DNA of 64,000 nt, taken from Tsukamurella sp040611135. GTDB lineage: Bacteria; Actinomycetota; Actinomycetes; Mycobacteriales; Mycobacteriaceae. Below are positions 37,589 to 46,743 of the stretch, piece after piece (the first letter of the stretch is position 1; each line of letters starts with the position of its first letter). Position numbers and translations under genes: made by a program. The notes below the pieces were generated by a model that was given only the letters and a program-made list of their open reading frames with translations, had not been told where the DNA came from and did no database searches. The stretch is from assembly GCF_040611135.1 (NCBI RefSeq), contig NZ_JBEXNL010000007.1, positions 62,001-126,000 on the forward strand, given 5' to 3'.

Positions 37589-37993
37589 ATGCGCATTCCG
37601 GCCATCGCCGTCCTCGACGTCGTCTTCGTGCTGCTGTTCGTCGTGATCGGGCGGTTCAACCACGACGAGGCGTTCTCGCCGGCCGGGTTCGCCGAGACCG
37701 CGTGGCCCTTCCTGCTGGCCCTCGCCGTGGGCTGGGCCTTCACCTACGTGCTGGCCGCCCTGCGCGGCCACGAGCCCGGGCGGGCGCAGACCTTCTACCC
37801 GGGGCGCGTCTTCCCCGCGGGCGTCATCATCTGGATCTCGACGGTGGCCTTCGGCATGACCGCCCGGGGCCTGCTCACGTCGAAGGGCGTCGAGGTCAGC
37901 TTCGTCATCGTCGCCACCATCGCGCTCGGGCTGTTCCTGCTGGGCTGGCGCGGCGTCGCACAGCTCGTGATCGCCCGCCGCGTGAAGGCCTGA
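37589..37993 (+). CDS. DUF3054-family membrane protein
   Basis: A 134-residue protein with four predicted helices. The conserved DVVFVLLFVVIGRFNHDEAF N-terminus and GWAFTYVLAALRGHEP are typical of the DUF3054 family in actinobacteria. The function is unknown. ATG at 37589 is chosen because the protein then starts with the first helix. Confidence 0.75.
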   Translation: MRIPAIAVLDVVFVLLFVVIGRFNHDEAFSPAGFAETAWPFLLALAVGWAFTYVLAALRGHEPGRAQTFYPGRVFPAGVIIWISTVAFGMTARGLLTSKGVEVSFVIVATIALGLFLLGWRGVAQLVIARRVKA

Positions 37994-38005
37994 GCACATC
38001 AGGAA

Positions 38006-38040
38006 TTATCACCTCTAGCGCATATTATTTGCAAGTGATA
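38006..38040. promoter_or_regulatory. Inverted repeat upstream of the higBA pair
   Basis: TATCAC (38007-38012) and GTGATA (38035-38040) flank an AT-rich stretch 10 bp before the toxin start. This is a likely operator for autorepression by the XRE antitoxin. Confidence 0.5.
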
Positions 38041-38050
38041 CCTTGGTGCT

Positions 38051-38461
38051 GTGGGCGGCCCTTGGGACATCGATACGGACCTGGTCGATGACTGGATCCG
38101 CTCACTGAGCACTGCCGATTTCGAGCGCGTCTTGGCAGCGCTCGAGTACTTGGCTGAGCGCGGACCCACCACGGGACGCCCGTTCGTCGACACAGTCCGC
38201 GGGTCGCAGCACGCAAATATGAAAGAGCTTCGAACACAGGGCGACTCCTCGAGGAGCGCATTCCGGCTGCTCTTCGCCTTCGATCTGCAATCGCGGGCGA
38301 TCGTCCTCGTCGCTGGAGACAAGGCAGGGAACTGGGAGAAGTGGTACGCGAAGAACATCCCGATCGCGGACGCGTTGTTCACGGACCACCAAGCAGGACT
38401 CCGAACCGACCCAGTGGCGCCATCGGAACCGGGCCGACAACGAAGAAAGAAGAAGAAATGA
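38051..38461 (+). CDS. HigB-like toxin (RelE superfamily, Gp49-like)
   Basis: A 136-residue basic protein. VDTVRGSQHANMKELRTQGD, then SAFRLLFAFDLQSRAIVLVA and a lysine-rich end are typical of phage Gp49/HigB toxins that cut mRNA on the ribosome. The toxin gene comes first, as in higBA. It overlaps the antitoxin start as ATGA. The GTG start follows an AT-rich promoter with an inverted repeat. Base composition is lower in GC than the neighbours, which suggests transfer. Confidence 0.85.
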   Translation: MGGPWDIDTDLVDDWIRSLSTADFERVLAALEYLAERGPTTGRPFVDTVRGSQHANMKELRTQGDSSRSAFRLLFAFDLQSRAIVLVAGDKAGNWEKWYAKNIPIADALFTDHQAGLRTDPVAPSEPGRQRRKKKK

Positions 38462-38781
38462 ACCTGGATGAACTCCGCGCGAGCCGGCCACACGACCGCG
38501 ACAACGTCGACCGCATCAAGTCCGAGATGCGCCGAGCGGAACAGCTGCACAAGCTCCGCGAACTCCGCGAGTCCCTCGGGATCACACAGACCGTGCTGGC
38601 GGAACGGATCGGGGTCGGCCAGGCACGGGTCTCCAACCTCGAGAAGGGAGAGCTGAGCACCGTTAAGGTCGAAACGGTACAGCGCTACCTCGAGGCCCTG
38701 GGTCTGGATCTGGAGCTCGTCGCGCGACAGCCCGACGGCACGCGTATCCCGATCGACATCACGTTCCCCCGGCCGGCCTGA
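38458..38781 (+). CDS. HigA-like XRE antitoxin
   Basis: A 107-residue protein with an XRE helix-turn-helix (LGITQTVLAERIGVGQARVS) in residues 40-90. It is translationally coupled to the toxin by a 4-bp overlap. It should neutralise the toxin and repress the pair through the upstream repeat. The stop is 1 bp from the end of the convergent lipoprotein gene. Confidence 0.87.
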   Translation: MNLDELRASRPHDRDNVDRIKSEMRRAEQLHKLRELRESLGITQTVLAERIGVGQARVSNLEKGELSTVKVETVQRYLEALGLDLELVARQPDGTRIPIDITFPRPA

Positions 38782-38782
38782 G

Positions 38783-40414
38783 CTACTTCAGGTACGCCCC
38801 GGCGACCTGCAGCGATCCGCTGCCGGACTTCTCGCCCGTCACCATGATCGCGAAGGCCTGGTCGCCACGGTAGCCGATGAACCAGCCGGGGCCCTCCGGC
38901 CCGTTGGTGCCGACGAGGCCCTTCGCCTTGGTCGCGGCGAGGTCGCCGCCGTCGCCGGACGGCGCGACGGTGGCGTCCATCTTGGCGCGGACGGCGTTGA
39001 GGATCTTCTCGTCGACATCGCCGAGGGGGACGCTGGGCTTGGCGGTCTGGTCCTGCACCACGAAGGGCGCGGTGGTCTTCCCCTTGGCGATGGCCGCGGC
39101 GAAGATCGCCATGCCGAACGGCGTGGCCTTGACGGTGTCGGCGCCGAGCTCCGCGGGTCCGCGCCCGCCGACCCCCGGCAGTTCCGCGGTCACCGTCTTC
39201 ACGCCCGTCATGGCGAAGTCGGTGCCCATGCCGAGCGGCGCGAGCAGCTTGCCCTGTTTGCCGGTGTCCTTGCCCGCGGCGGCGTTGACCTCGTTGTACA
39301 GCGGCTCGAGGACCGGCCCGGTGGTCGACAGGCCGGTGAGGGCCCAATCCGGCGAGACGGCGCTGGCCTGCGTGTTCTGCGCGGCGGCGAGCACGGCCCC
39401 CGTCGAGACCGAGACCACGACCATCGCGGCGGGCTGACCCAGCTGCACGACCGCGTTCTCGACGTCGAGCTGGACCTTGGGATCCATGGCGGTGCGCAGG
39501 TCCGGTCCGGGCGGCCCCTGGTAGCCGACGATCTTGGTGGGCGGCTTGCCGTTCGTGAGCAGCTGCACCTCCCAGCCCGCGGTCGCGTCCCGGTTCGCCT
39601 GCCAGGCGCCCTTGATCCCGTCGAACAGGGGCGAGAACAGCTGCCGGTTCGAGATGAGCAGGTCCTGGGCCGGGCTGTCCTGCAGGCCGGGCACGGCGGT
39701 GAGCTTGTCCCCGAGCACGCCGAAGTCGTCGTCGCGCAGGTCGAGGACGGGGACCGGCTTCCCCGGGTCGGCCTTGGCCTTCGCGGCGAGCGATTCGGGG
39801 GTGACGAGCGGCGCGACGGGCGAGACGATCTTCGCGACCCGGGTCAGACTGTCGGTGAGGTTCTTGGTCTTGTTCGGATCGACGGTGAGGCGATGGACGG
39901 TGCCTGCGAACATCAGGTCCGACTTGTCGGCGGCGAACACCCTGGGCGCCTTGGCGTCGGTACGGATCTGCCGGATCGAGGTGTCCGGGGTGAGCCCGGG
40001 CGCGAGCACCGCGGGATCCCAGGAGATCCGCCAGCCGATGGACAGCTGCGAGGCACTGCCCTTGGTGGTGTAGTCCCAGTCCCGGCCGTCACCGAAGTTC
40101 CAGTGCGTCTTGACGTCGAAGGTGGCGTTGCCGCCCGAGTAACGCTGCACGTTGGTCGTGGTGACCTTCACGGACTGCGCGTTCATGTCGCGCAGGGTAC
40201 GGCCGATGACCCCACCCGCCGCGTCGGGCGACGACGTGACGGCCGCCGCGGCGACGGCCTTGCCCTCCCCGAGCGCCGAGGTGTAGCTGTCGAGCATCTT
40301 CTGCACCTGCTCCACGGCGCTGTCGCCGCACGCGGACAGCCCGCCGCCGACGCCGAGGAGCAGGACGGAGACCAGCGCGGCGGTGCCGTGGCGTGCCCGA
40401 CCGCTCCGTCTCAC
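38783..40414 (-). CDS. Penicillin-binding-protein-like lipoprotein without active-site motifs
   Basis: A 543-residue lipoprotein (lipobox LSAC, C29). Residues about 30-150 form an NTF2-like MecA_N domain, followed by a dimerisation-like region and a transpeptidase-like C-terminal domain (GPGWFIGYRGDQAFAIMVTG). Where relatives have the SxxK motif this protein reads ALTGLSTTGPVLEPLY, and the KTG motif is also missing. It probably cannot acylate beta-lactams or cross-link peptidoglycan. GTG at 40414 has GAGGGAGG upstream. Confidence 0.78.
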   Translation of the reverse strand: MRRSGRARHGTAALVSVLLLGVGGGLSACGDSAVEQVQKMLDSYTSALGEGKAVAAAAVTSSPDAAGGVIGRTLRDMNAQSVKVTTTNVQRYSGGNATFDVKTHWNFGDGRDWDYTTKGSASQLSIGWRISWDPAVLAPGLTPDTSIRQIRTDAKAPRVFAADKSDLMFAGTVHRLTVDPNKTKNLTDSLTRVAKIVSPVAPLVTPESLAAKAKADPGKPVPVLDLRDDDFGVLGDKLTAVPGLQDSPAQDLLISNRQLFSPLFDGIKGAWQANRDATAGWEVQLLTNGKPPTKIVGYQGPPGPDLRTAMDPKVQLDVENAVVQLGQPAAMVVVSVSTGAVLAAAQNTQASAVSPDWALTGLSTTGPVLEPLYNEVNAAAGKDTGKQGKLLAPLGMGTDFAMTGVKTVTAELPGVGGRGPAELGADTVKATPFGMAIFAAAIAKGKTTAPFVVQDQTAKPSVPLGDVDEKILNAVRAKMDATVAPSGDGGDLAATKAKGLVGTNGPEGPGWFIGYRGDQAFAIMVTGEKSGSGSLQVAGAYLK

Positions 40415-40493
40415 GTCGCCTCCCTCGTGGTGAACGGCCCTGCGCCATCCCTGACGGCGGAGCTTACCTTTTCGACCATGGCATCCTTGGGAT

Positions 40494-41216
40494 ATGGATC
40501 TGGTGGTGCGTTCAGCGGACCGGGCCGCGTCGTCGATGCCCGGCGTCCGGTCGCGTCACTGCTTCTCCTTCGGAGACCACTACGATCCCGACAATACCCA
40601 CCACGGAATCCTGCTGGCCTGCAACGCGGAGCAGGTCGCGGCGGGCACGGGCTTCGACACGCACCCCCACCGCGCCGTCGAGATCGTCACCTGGGTGCTG
40701 TCCGGGTCGCTGGTGCACCAGGACAGTGAGGGACACGCCGGGCTGGTCCATCCGGGTCTGGCGCAGCGCATGAGCGCCGGGACCGGGGTGCTGCACTCCG
40801 AGCGCAACGACCGCGCCGTCGAGGGCGCCGATGTCCGGTTCGTCCAGATGTGGGTCCTGCCGGACGAGCCGGGCGGCGCACCGTCGTACGAGCAACGGGA
40901 CGTGTCCTCCGAACTGGCCACCGGCACGCTCATCCCGGTCGCCTCGGGCGACCCCGACCAGGACGCGGCCGTCCGGATCGGGAACCGCGGCGCCACGCTG
41001 TTCGCGGCGCGCCTGGCGCCCGGCGGCACCGTCGACCTGCCGGACGCGCCCTTCGGTCACCTCTACCTGGCCGACGGCGCCGCTGAGATCGAGGGCCCGG
41101 GACTGCTGTCCGACGGTGACTCGCTGCGCACCGCCGGGGACGGACGGCGCGTGACCGCCGGGCCCGACGGTGCCGAGCTCCTGTTCTGGCGCATGCTCAC
41201 CCGCCTGGGCGGCTGA
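40494..41216 (+). CDS. Pirin-family bicupin protein
   Basis: A 240-residue pirin/YhhW-like protein. The N-terminal cupin carries metal-binding histidines in FDTHPHRAVEIVTWVLSG and RMSAGTGVLHSERND. The C-terminal cupin is degenerate. Bacterial relatives act as quercetin 2,3-dioxygenases or redox-related regulators. It is divergent from the penicillin-binding-like gene; GGATAT just before the ATG suggests a leaderless promoter. Confidence 0.87.
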   Translation: MDLVVRSADRAASSMPGVRSRHCFSFGDHYDPDNTHHGILLACNAEQVAAGTGFDTHPHRAVEIVTWVLSGSLVHQDSEGHAGLVHPGLAQRMSAGTGVLHSERNDRAVEGADVRFVQMWVLPDEPGGAPSYEQRDVSSELATGTLIPVASGDPDQDAAVRIGNRGATLFAARLAPGGTVDLPDAPFGHLYLADGAAEIEGPGLLSDGDSLRTAGDGRRVTAGPDGAELLFWRMLTRLGG

Positions 41217-41236
41217 TCCGGCCCGGGCGGCTGCCC

Positions 41237-41264
41237 AGGCCCCGCCGGGTCCGTGCCGGGGCCT
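41237..41264. terminator. Hairpin between convergent pirin and hydrolase genes
   Basis: AGGCCCCG (41237-41244) pairs with CGGGGCCT (41257-41264) around a 12-base loop, overlapping the hydrolase stop codon. It could stop transcription from both sides. Confidence 0.55.
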
Positions 41265-43335
41265 ACGGCAGCGGGCGATCCGAGGGCACCACGAGGTAGC
41301 TGGGCCGGTTCGGGTCGATCACCACGTGCTGCGGCGAGAACCTGGTCTCCGAGGTGACCGGGCCCAGTGTGATGGCCTTGATGAGGTTCAGCGCGAACAC
41401 GTCGACCCGCAGGCGATGGCCGGGCTTGAGGATCGCGCTGACCGCGTGCGTGGCGATGTCGAGCTCCACCACCTGCCCGGGCTTGACCAGCTGCCGCTGG
41501 TTGATGTCGAGCTCGTAGTAGGGCGCGGTGTAGTCGCCGGCGGCGGTCTTGAGGCTGCGCGACTGGTCGATCTGTCGCAGCGACGTGGTGAGCTGCCCGG
41601 AGCTGATCACCTCGGACCGGCCGTCGGGCGAGACATCGGTGACGTTCACCGACCAGTACGCGTCCCGCTGGTCCTGCGTGGTGGTCAGGTGCAGGTTGAT
41701 CGGCCCGGAGATCACGGTCGACTTCCCGACGGGCTTACTCGTGAAAGTCAGCCCGTTCATCTCCGCGACGCGGTTGTCGGCGGTACAGCCCTGGAAGACC
41801 AGGAGGCCGAACATCGCCTGCCCGGTGTCGTTCGAGCACAGCGTGCTGAGGCCGGGGCCGACGGTGCGCCGTGCCGCGAGCTTCGGCTTCGCGGTCTGGA
41901 GGCTGTTATCGGACAGCGAGCCCGGCGCGGTGCCGGAGGTGAGGCTCGAGAGGTACATGCGCTGGTACTGCTGGTTGGGCTCCGGGAAGCCGTCGCCCTG
42001 CCACCAGCCGCCGCCCTTGCGGTGCACGGTGACCGGCGCGTAGTTGTCGATGCCGTTGTCGGCGTCCTTGAGCCACTTGTCGAACCACGCCTTCTGCAGG
42101 ACGTCCGCACGGGTCGGCTGGTTCACGCCACCCAGGTCGTGGGTGACGGTGACGTGGTAAGCGTCGCCGATGATCACCTTCTTCTTCGACAGCGGCAGGC
42201 TGCTGAGCTCGGACGGCAGGCGCCATTCGGTGTTGGTGAACAGGTCGTGCCAGCCGCCGAACGCGAAGGTGGGCGTGGTGATCTTGTTCAGCGGCGTCCG
42301 GAACGCCTGCCGCAGCGGCGAGTTCTGGTCGATCAGCTCCTTGGTCTTCGGGTCGAGTCCCTCGGCGGTCGGCGAGAAGACGCCCGAGAGCAGCTGCGGC
42401 ACGAACACCGCGGGGTTCTCGATGCGCTGCTGCAGCCACTTCCAGTCGAACGTGCCGTTGAGCAGCGAGCGGATGTCGGGGATGAACTTGAGGATGTTGA
42501 CCAGCGCGAGCCAGGGGCCGAGGAAGCCCACGCCCAGGCCACCGCCCGGCGCGATGATGTCGGCGGTCAGGTCCGCGCCCGGGACCACCGGGAAGAGCGC
42601 CTGCAGGCCCTTGGGGTTCTTCGAGGCGACCTGGAGCTGATTGATACCCGAGTAGGACACGCCGGTCATCCCCATCCGGCCGTTCGCCCACTTCTGGTTC
42701 CGCACCCAGTCCAGGACCTCGACGGTGTCCTGCTGCTCGCGCTCGGCGAACACCTGCCACACGCCCTGGGAGTTGCCGGTGCCGCGCACGTCGACGACCA
42801 CCTGGGTGTAGCCGTTCTGCACCAACTTGGGGTCCAAGCCGGTGAAGGAGCTGACCATGCCGCCGTTGAGCACGTCGCGCAGGTCGTTGACGCCGGCGAT
42901 CGGGGTGCCGGCGAAGTTGAACAGGTTCAGCAGCTGGATCAGCGCGGGAGAGAGCACCGGGACGTTCATCGCGAGCGTCGCGATGGCGCTGACGAACTTG
43001 GTGTAGGGCGTCATGTTGACGATCGTCGGCGTCTTCGTGTCGATCGCCCGACCCGAGGCGTCGGCGGGGCGGAAGACGTTCGCCTTGAGCACCGTTCCGT
43101 CGGACATCGTGACCGGCACGTCCCACTCGATGGCCATCTTCGGGTACTTCGTGGGGCCGTCGTGGTCGGCGATCCACTCGGGATTGATCATCCCGGCGAC
43201 GCCCGGGCCGGGCTTCCACGGCTCCGCACTCGCCTTCGCGGTCAACCCGGGGACGGTCACCACGGTCGCCACGAGGACGAACGCGGTGAGAAGGGCGGCG
43301 AGGACCAGCCGCAGGCGCGGACGCGTCAGCCTCAT
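41263..43335 (-). CDS. Secreted CocE/NonD-family serine hydrolase
   Basis: A 690-residue protein with a Sec signal peptide (about residues 1-37). The alpha/beta-hydrolase core has the Ser nucleophile in MGMTGVSYSGINQL, followed by FAFGGWHDLF and GDAYHVTVTHD, which supply Asp and His. The C-terminal jelly-roll domain (about 460-690) is of X-Pro dipeptidyl-peptidase type. The family hydrolyses esters or peptides; exported actinobacterial members are poorly studied. ATG at 43335 has AAGGAG upstream. It is divergent from the M13 peptidase. Confidence 0.88.
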   Translation of the reverse strand: MRLTRPRLRLVLAALLTAFVLVATVVTVPGLTAKASAEPWKPGPGVAGMINPEWIADHDGPTKYPKMAIEWDVPVTMSDGTVLKANVFRPADASGRAIDTKTPTIVNMTPYTKFVSAIATLAMNVPVLSPALIQLLNLFNFAGTPIAGVNDLRDVLNGGMVSSFTGLDPKLVQNGYTQVVVDVRGTGNSQGVWQVFAEREQQDTVEVLDWVRNQKWANGRMGMTGVSYSGINQLQVASKNPKGLQALFPVVPGADLTADIIAPGGGLGVGFLGPWLALVNILKFIPDIRSLLNGTFDWKWLQQRIENPAVFVPQLLSGVFSPTAEGLDPKTKELIDQNSPLRQAFRTPLNKITTPTFAFGGWHDLFTNTEWRLPSELSSLPLSKKKVIIGDAYHVTVTHDLGGVNQPTRADVLQKAWFDKWLKDADNGIDNYAPVTVHRKGGGWWQGDGFPEPNQQYQRMYLSSLTSGTAPGSLSDNSLQTAKPKLAARRTVGPGLSTLCSNDTGQAMFGLLVFQGCTADNRVAEMNGLTFTSKPVGKSTVISGPINLHLTTTQDQRDAYWSVNVTDVSPDGRSEVISSGQLTTSLRQIDQSRSLKTAAGDYTAPYYELDINQRQLVKPGQVVELDIATHAVSAILKPGHRLRVDVFALNLIKAITLGPVTSETRFSPQHVVIDPNRPSYLVVPSDRPLP

Positions 43336-43493
43336 ACGAGAATCTCCTTGAACTTAGCTCCACCGCACAGGCCAACCCCATTTGCGGTATGCATCACACG
43401 GCACGCTATCGCCGTGCGGCGTCACATGGAATACTGACGAGTAAGTTCTCCCATCATGTGAGATCGCTAAAGGGGAGCTGGCAGGATGGGAAG

Positions 43494-45527
43494 GTGACCT
43501 CTACTCCCGCTCTGGACCTCAGCCACGTCGACCCCGCCGTCCGCGTGCAGGACGATCTGTTCGGCCACGTCAACGGCACGTGGCTGGACAGCCACGAGAT
43601 CCCCGCGGACCGCTCGACCGACGGTGCCTTCTACGCCCTCCGCGACGCCGCGGAGCAGCACGTGCGCGACATCGTCGAGGAATGCGCCGCCCACCCGGCC
43701 GACGCGGGCGGCGACGCCCGCAAGATCGGCGACCTCTACTCGAGCTTCATGGACACCGCCGCCATCGCCGCGGCCGGGCTGACGCCGCTGACCGACGAGC
43801 TGACCGAGATCCGCTGGGTGCAGTCGCGAAAGGACCTGGTCACGGTGCTCGGGCGCCTCCAACGCACCGGCCTGCGCGGCGTGCTCGGCTACTACGTGGA
43901 CACCGATGCCAAGCGCTCCGATCGCTACCTGGTCAACCTGGTGCAGTCCGGCATCTCGCTGCCCGACGAGGCGTACTACCGCGAGGAGCAGTACGCGCCG
44001 GTGCGGGAGAAGTTCGTCGCCCACGTCGCCGCGACCTTCCGGCTGGCGGCGGGCGCGCTGGACGGCGTCGTCACCGCGGGCGAGGAGGAAGCGGCCGCGG
44101 CGCAGGTGCTCGACCTGGAGACCGCGATCGCCGCCGGCCACCGGAACGTCGTGGACCGCCGGGACGCCGACAAGGGCTACAACCTGCGGACCTTCGCCGA
44201 GCTGGACGCCGAGGCGCCCGGCCTGCGTCTCACGGACTGGGCCGGCGCGGTCACGGGCTCCGCCGATTCCTCCGCCTCGGTGTTCGCGGAGGTGAACGTG
44301 CGCCAGCCCTCGTACGCCGCGCACGTGGCCGACCTGATCACCGACCGGCCCATCGAGCAGTGGCGCGTCTGGCTGGCGTGGAGCCTGCTGCACGCGCGCA
44401 GCCCGTTCCTCACGGACGACCTGGTCGACGAACACTTCGCCTTCTACGGCACCGCGCTCACCGGCACGCCCGAGATCCGCGAGCGCTGGAAGCGCGGCGT
44501 CACGCTGGTCGAGCAGTACCTGGGCTTCGCGGTCGGCGAGCTGTACACCGCGCAGCACTTCCCCGCAGATTCCAAGGAGCGGATGCAGGCGCTCGTGGCG
44601 GACCTGGTCGAGGCGTACCGTCGCCGGATCTCCGAGCTGCCGTGGATGACTCCCGCCACGCGCGAGCGGGCCCTGGAGAAGCTGGGCAAGTTCACCCCGA
44701 AGATCGGCTACCCGGACGCGCCGCGCGACTACGCGGCCCTGGAGATCCGCCGCGACGACCTCATCGGCAACCTGTGCCGCGGCGAGGCCTTCGAGCACGA
44801 CCGGGAGTTCGCGAAGATCGGCGCGCCCGTGGATCGCGACGAGTGGTTCATGACCCCGCAGACGGTGAACGCCTACTACAACCCCGGCATGAACGAGATC
44901 GTCTTCCCGGCAGCGATTCTGCAGCCGCCGTTCTTCGCCCCGGACGCCGACGACGCCGTCAACTACGGCGGCATCGGCGCGGTGATCGGGCACGAGATCG
45001 GCCACGGCTTCGACGATCAGGGGGCCAAGTACGACGGTGACGGCAACCTCGAGGACTGGTGGACCGACTCCGACCGCGAGGAGTTCGGCAAGCGCACGAG
45101 GGCGCTGATCGAGCAGTACGACTCTCTGGTGCCGAGGGAACTGGCCGGCGAACCGGACGGATCCGAGCATCACGTCAACGGCGGCTTCACGGTCGGCGAG
45201 AACATCGGCGATCTCGGCGGGCTGGGCATCGCGCTCGTCGCATACCGGATCGCTCGGGAACGGGCCGGCGGCACCGTCGACGACGCCGGTACGGAGATTG
45301 ACGGACTGAACGGTCTGCAGCGCGTCTTCTACAGCTGGGGCGAGATCTGGCGGGGCAAGTCCCGGCCCGAGGAGGCCGTCCGGCGGCTGGCCATCGACCC
45401 GCACTCGCCGCCCGAATTCCGTTGCAATGCCATCGTGTCCAACCTCGACGACTTCTACACGGCGTTCGGCGTTTCCGCCGGGGATCGCCTGTTTCTGGAC
45501 CCCGAGCGCCGGGTCTCGATATGGTAA
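43494..45527 (+). CDS. M13-family zinc metallopeptidase (PepO/Zmp1-like)
   Basis: A 677-residue neprilysin-family peptidase. The zinc motif HEIGHGFDDQG and the third-ligand motif GENIGDLGGLG are intact, and NAYYNPGMNEIVFPA is typical. There is no signal peptide, as in Zmp1 (Rv0198c), which is exported by another route. GTG at 43494 is used, with a weak GGGAAG nearby. Upstream, TCACATG/CATGTGA repeats (43422-43428, 43455-43461) may be an operator in the divergent promoter region. Confidence 0.92.
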   Translation: MTSTPALDLSHVDPAVRVQDDLFGHVNGTWLDSHEIPADRSTDGAFYALRDAAEQHVRDIVEECAAHPADAGGDARKIGDLYSSFMDTAAIAAAGLTPLTDELTEIRWVQSRKDLVTVLGRLQRTGLRGVLGYYVDTDAKRSDRYLVNLVQSGISLPDEAYYREEQYAPVREKFVAHVAATFRLAAGALDGVVTAGEEEAAAAQVLDLETAIAAGHRNVVDRRDADKGYNLRTFAELDAEAPGLRLTDWAGAVTGSADSSASVFAEVNVRQPSYAAHVADLITDRPIEQWRVWLAWSLLHARSPFLTDDLVDEHFAFYGTALTGTPEIRERWKRGVTLVEQYLGFAVGELYTAQHFPADSKERMQALVADLVEAYRRRISELPWMTPATRERALEKLGKFTPKIGYPDAPRDYAALEIRRDDLIGNLCRGEAFEHDREFAKIGAPVDRDEWFMTPQTVNAYYNPGMNEIVFPAAILQPPFFAPDADDAVNYGGIGAVIGHEIGHGFDDQGAKYDGDGNLEDWWTDSDREEFGKRTRALIEQYDSLVPRELAGEPDGSEHHVNGGFTVGENIGDLGGLGIALVAYRIARERAGGTVDDAGTEIDGLNGLQRVFYSWGEIWRGKSRPEEAVRRLAIDPHSPPEFRCNAIVSNLDDFYTAFGVSAGDRLFLDPERRVSIW

Positions 45528-45619
45528 CTGTCGATCAGTAATAGTCCTACCGTTGTCCCGTCCAGCAACCGGCGGATACCCACGTTGTGAATCCCGTGCC
45601 GCACCGGCGCGGAGAACGG

Positions 45620-46390
45620 GTGGCCGTGCCTTCACGCAAACAGACCACTGAACAGCTCCCCTCGATCCTCGGCATCGTGCACGAGACGCCCCCGGCCGAG
45701 GAGGTGGTCCTCGAGGAACTGAGCCTCAGCGAGCGGATGGGCGAGATCGCGAGGCTGCTGCGCGAACAGTCCGGTGATTCGGAGTCCCTTCTCACCGCGG
45801 CCACCCAGTTCGCCGTGGAGCAGGTGCCGGGAGCGGATTTCGCGAGCGTGACCCTCGTCGACCCCAAGGGCGGGATCTCCCATCCGGTGGTGATCGGCGA
45901 CGAGGCGCACCGGGTCGCCGATGTCCAGCGCGACCTGCAGGAGGGGCCCAGCGTGGGGGCCACCTTCGAATCGACGACGATCCTCATCGAGGACACCTCA
46001 GCCGAGGACCGCTGGCCCCGGTTCGCACTCGCGGCGCAGGCCGCGGGTGTGGGCTCGATCCTCTCCTTCTGCCTGTACGTCCAGAACGACGCCTACGGCA
46101 CGCTCGATCTGATGGCGCGCGAGCCGCACGCGTTCGACGCCGAGTCCGTGTCCATCGGTTCCCTGTTCGCGGTGCACGCGGCGGTCGCCTTCTCCGCCGT
46201 GCGCGAGAAGGAGCAGATCCGCGCCGCCCTCACCACTCGCGACGTGATCGGCCAGGCCAAGGGCATGATCATGGAACGCTACAAGCTCGACTCCGACGCC
46301 GCCTTCAGGTTGTTGGCCCGGCTCTCGCAGGACAGCAACGTCCGGCTCGCGGAGGTCGCGGAGCAGGTCATCGAGGCCGGTCCGGAGTAG
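45620..46390 (+). CDS. GAF-ANTAR RNA-binding antiterminator
   Basis: A 256-residue protein. A GAF sensor domain (about 55-190; ASVTLVDPKGGISHPVVIGD) is followed by an ANTAR helix bundle (about 195-250; RDVIGQAKGMIMERYKLDSD) that binds dual hexaloop RNA hairpins to prevent termination. GTG at 45620 is chosen because GGAGAACG precedes it; earlier GTGs lack a site. RNA targets are not known. Confidence 0.87.
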   Translation: MAVPSRKQTTEQLPSILGIVHETPPAEEVVLEELSLSERMGEIARLLREQSGDSESLLTAATQFAVEQVPGADFASVTLVDPKGGISHPVVIGDEAHRVADVQRDLQEGPSVGATFESTTILIEDTSAEDRWPRFALAAQAAGVGSILSFCLYVQNDAYGTLDLMAREPHAFDAESVSIGSLFAVHAAVAFSAVREKEQIRAALTTRDVIGQAKGMIMERYKLDSDAAFRLLARLSQDSNVRLAEVAEQVIEAGPE

Positions 46391-46743
46391 CGGGCCCGAC
46401 GGTGCCCGCGGGCGCGGGCGCGGCACCGAATCCCCTACCCGGCAGTCGCTCCCCGACCAGACGCCGTTCCACCGACGGGGGCTCGGTTGTCCCCCGCGCG
46501 ACGGCCGGTCCCCCACTCAACGCCAACGGACAGCGCCGACGCAGGATGGCCGCCCGGAGCGGCCACCGGGCAAATTCAGTTTCTGTATGGCCCCCGCGAA
46601 CGACACCACCGTTCCCCGACCACCACGGATCGCGTACCGAAACGGAACGGGTTGGCGCACCGTCGGACCCGGAAACGAAAGGTCCGGCACCGCCCCGTGG
46701 GTGATGCCGGACCTCTCAGCCGGAGCGAGTGCTCGACGCTGAC
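46391..46743. other. 353-bp convergent intergenic region with two terminators
   Basis: No gene is visible. CGGTGCC/GGCACCG (46400-46406 with 46422-46428) follows the ANTAR gene and contains one CGACGGTGC motif. AGGTCCGGCA/TGCCGGACCT (46680-46689 with 46705-46714) is a 10-bp stem; on the minus strand it is followed by a T-rich run, so it fits an intrinsic terminator for fadB. Another CGACGGTGC copy lies at 46657 (reverse). Confidence 0.65.
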
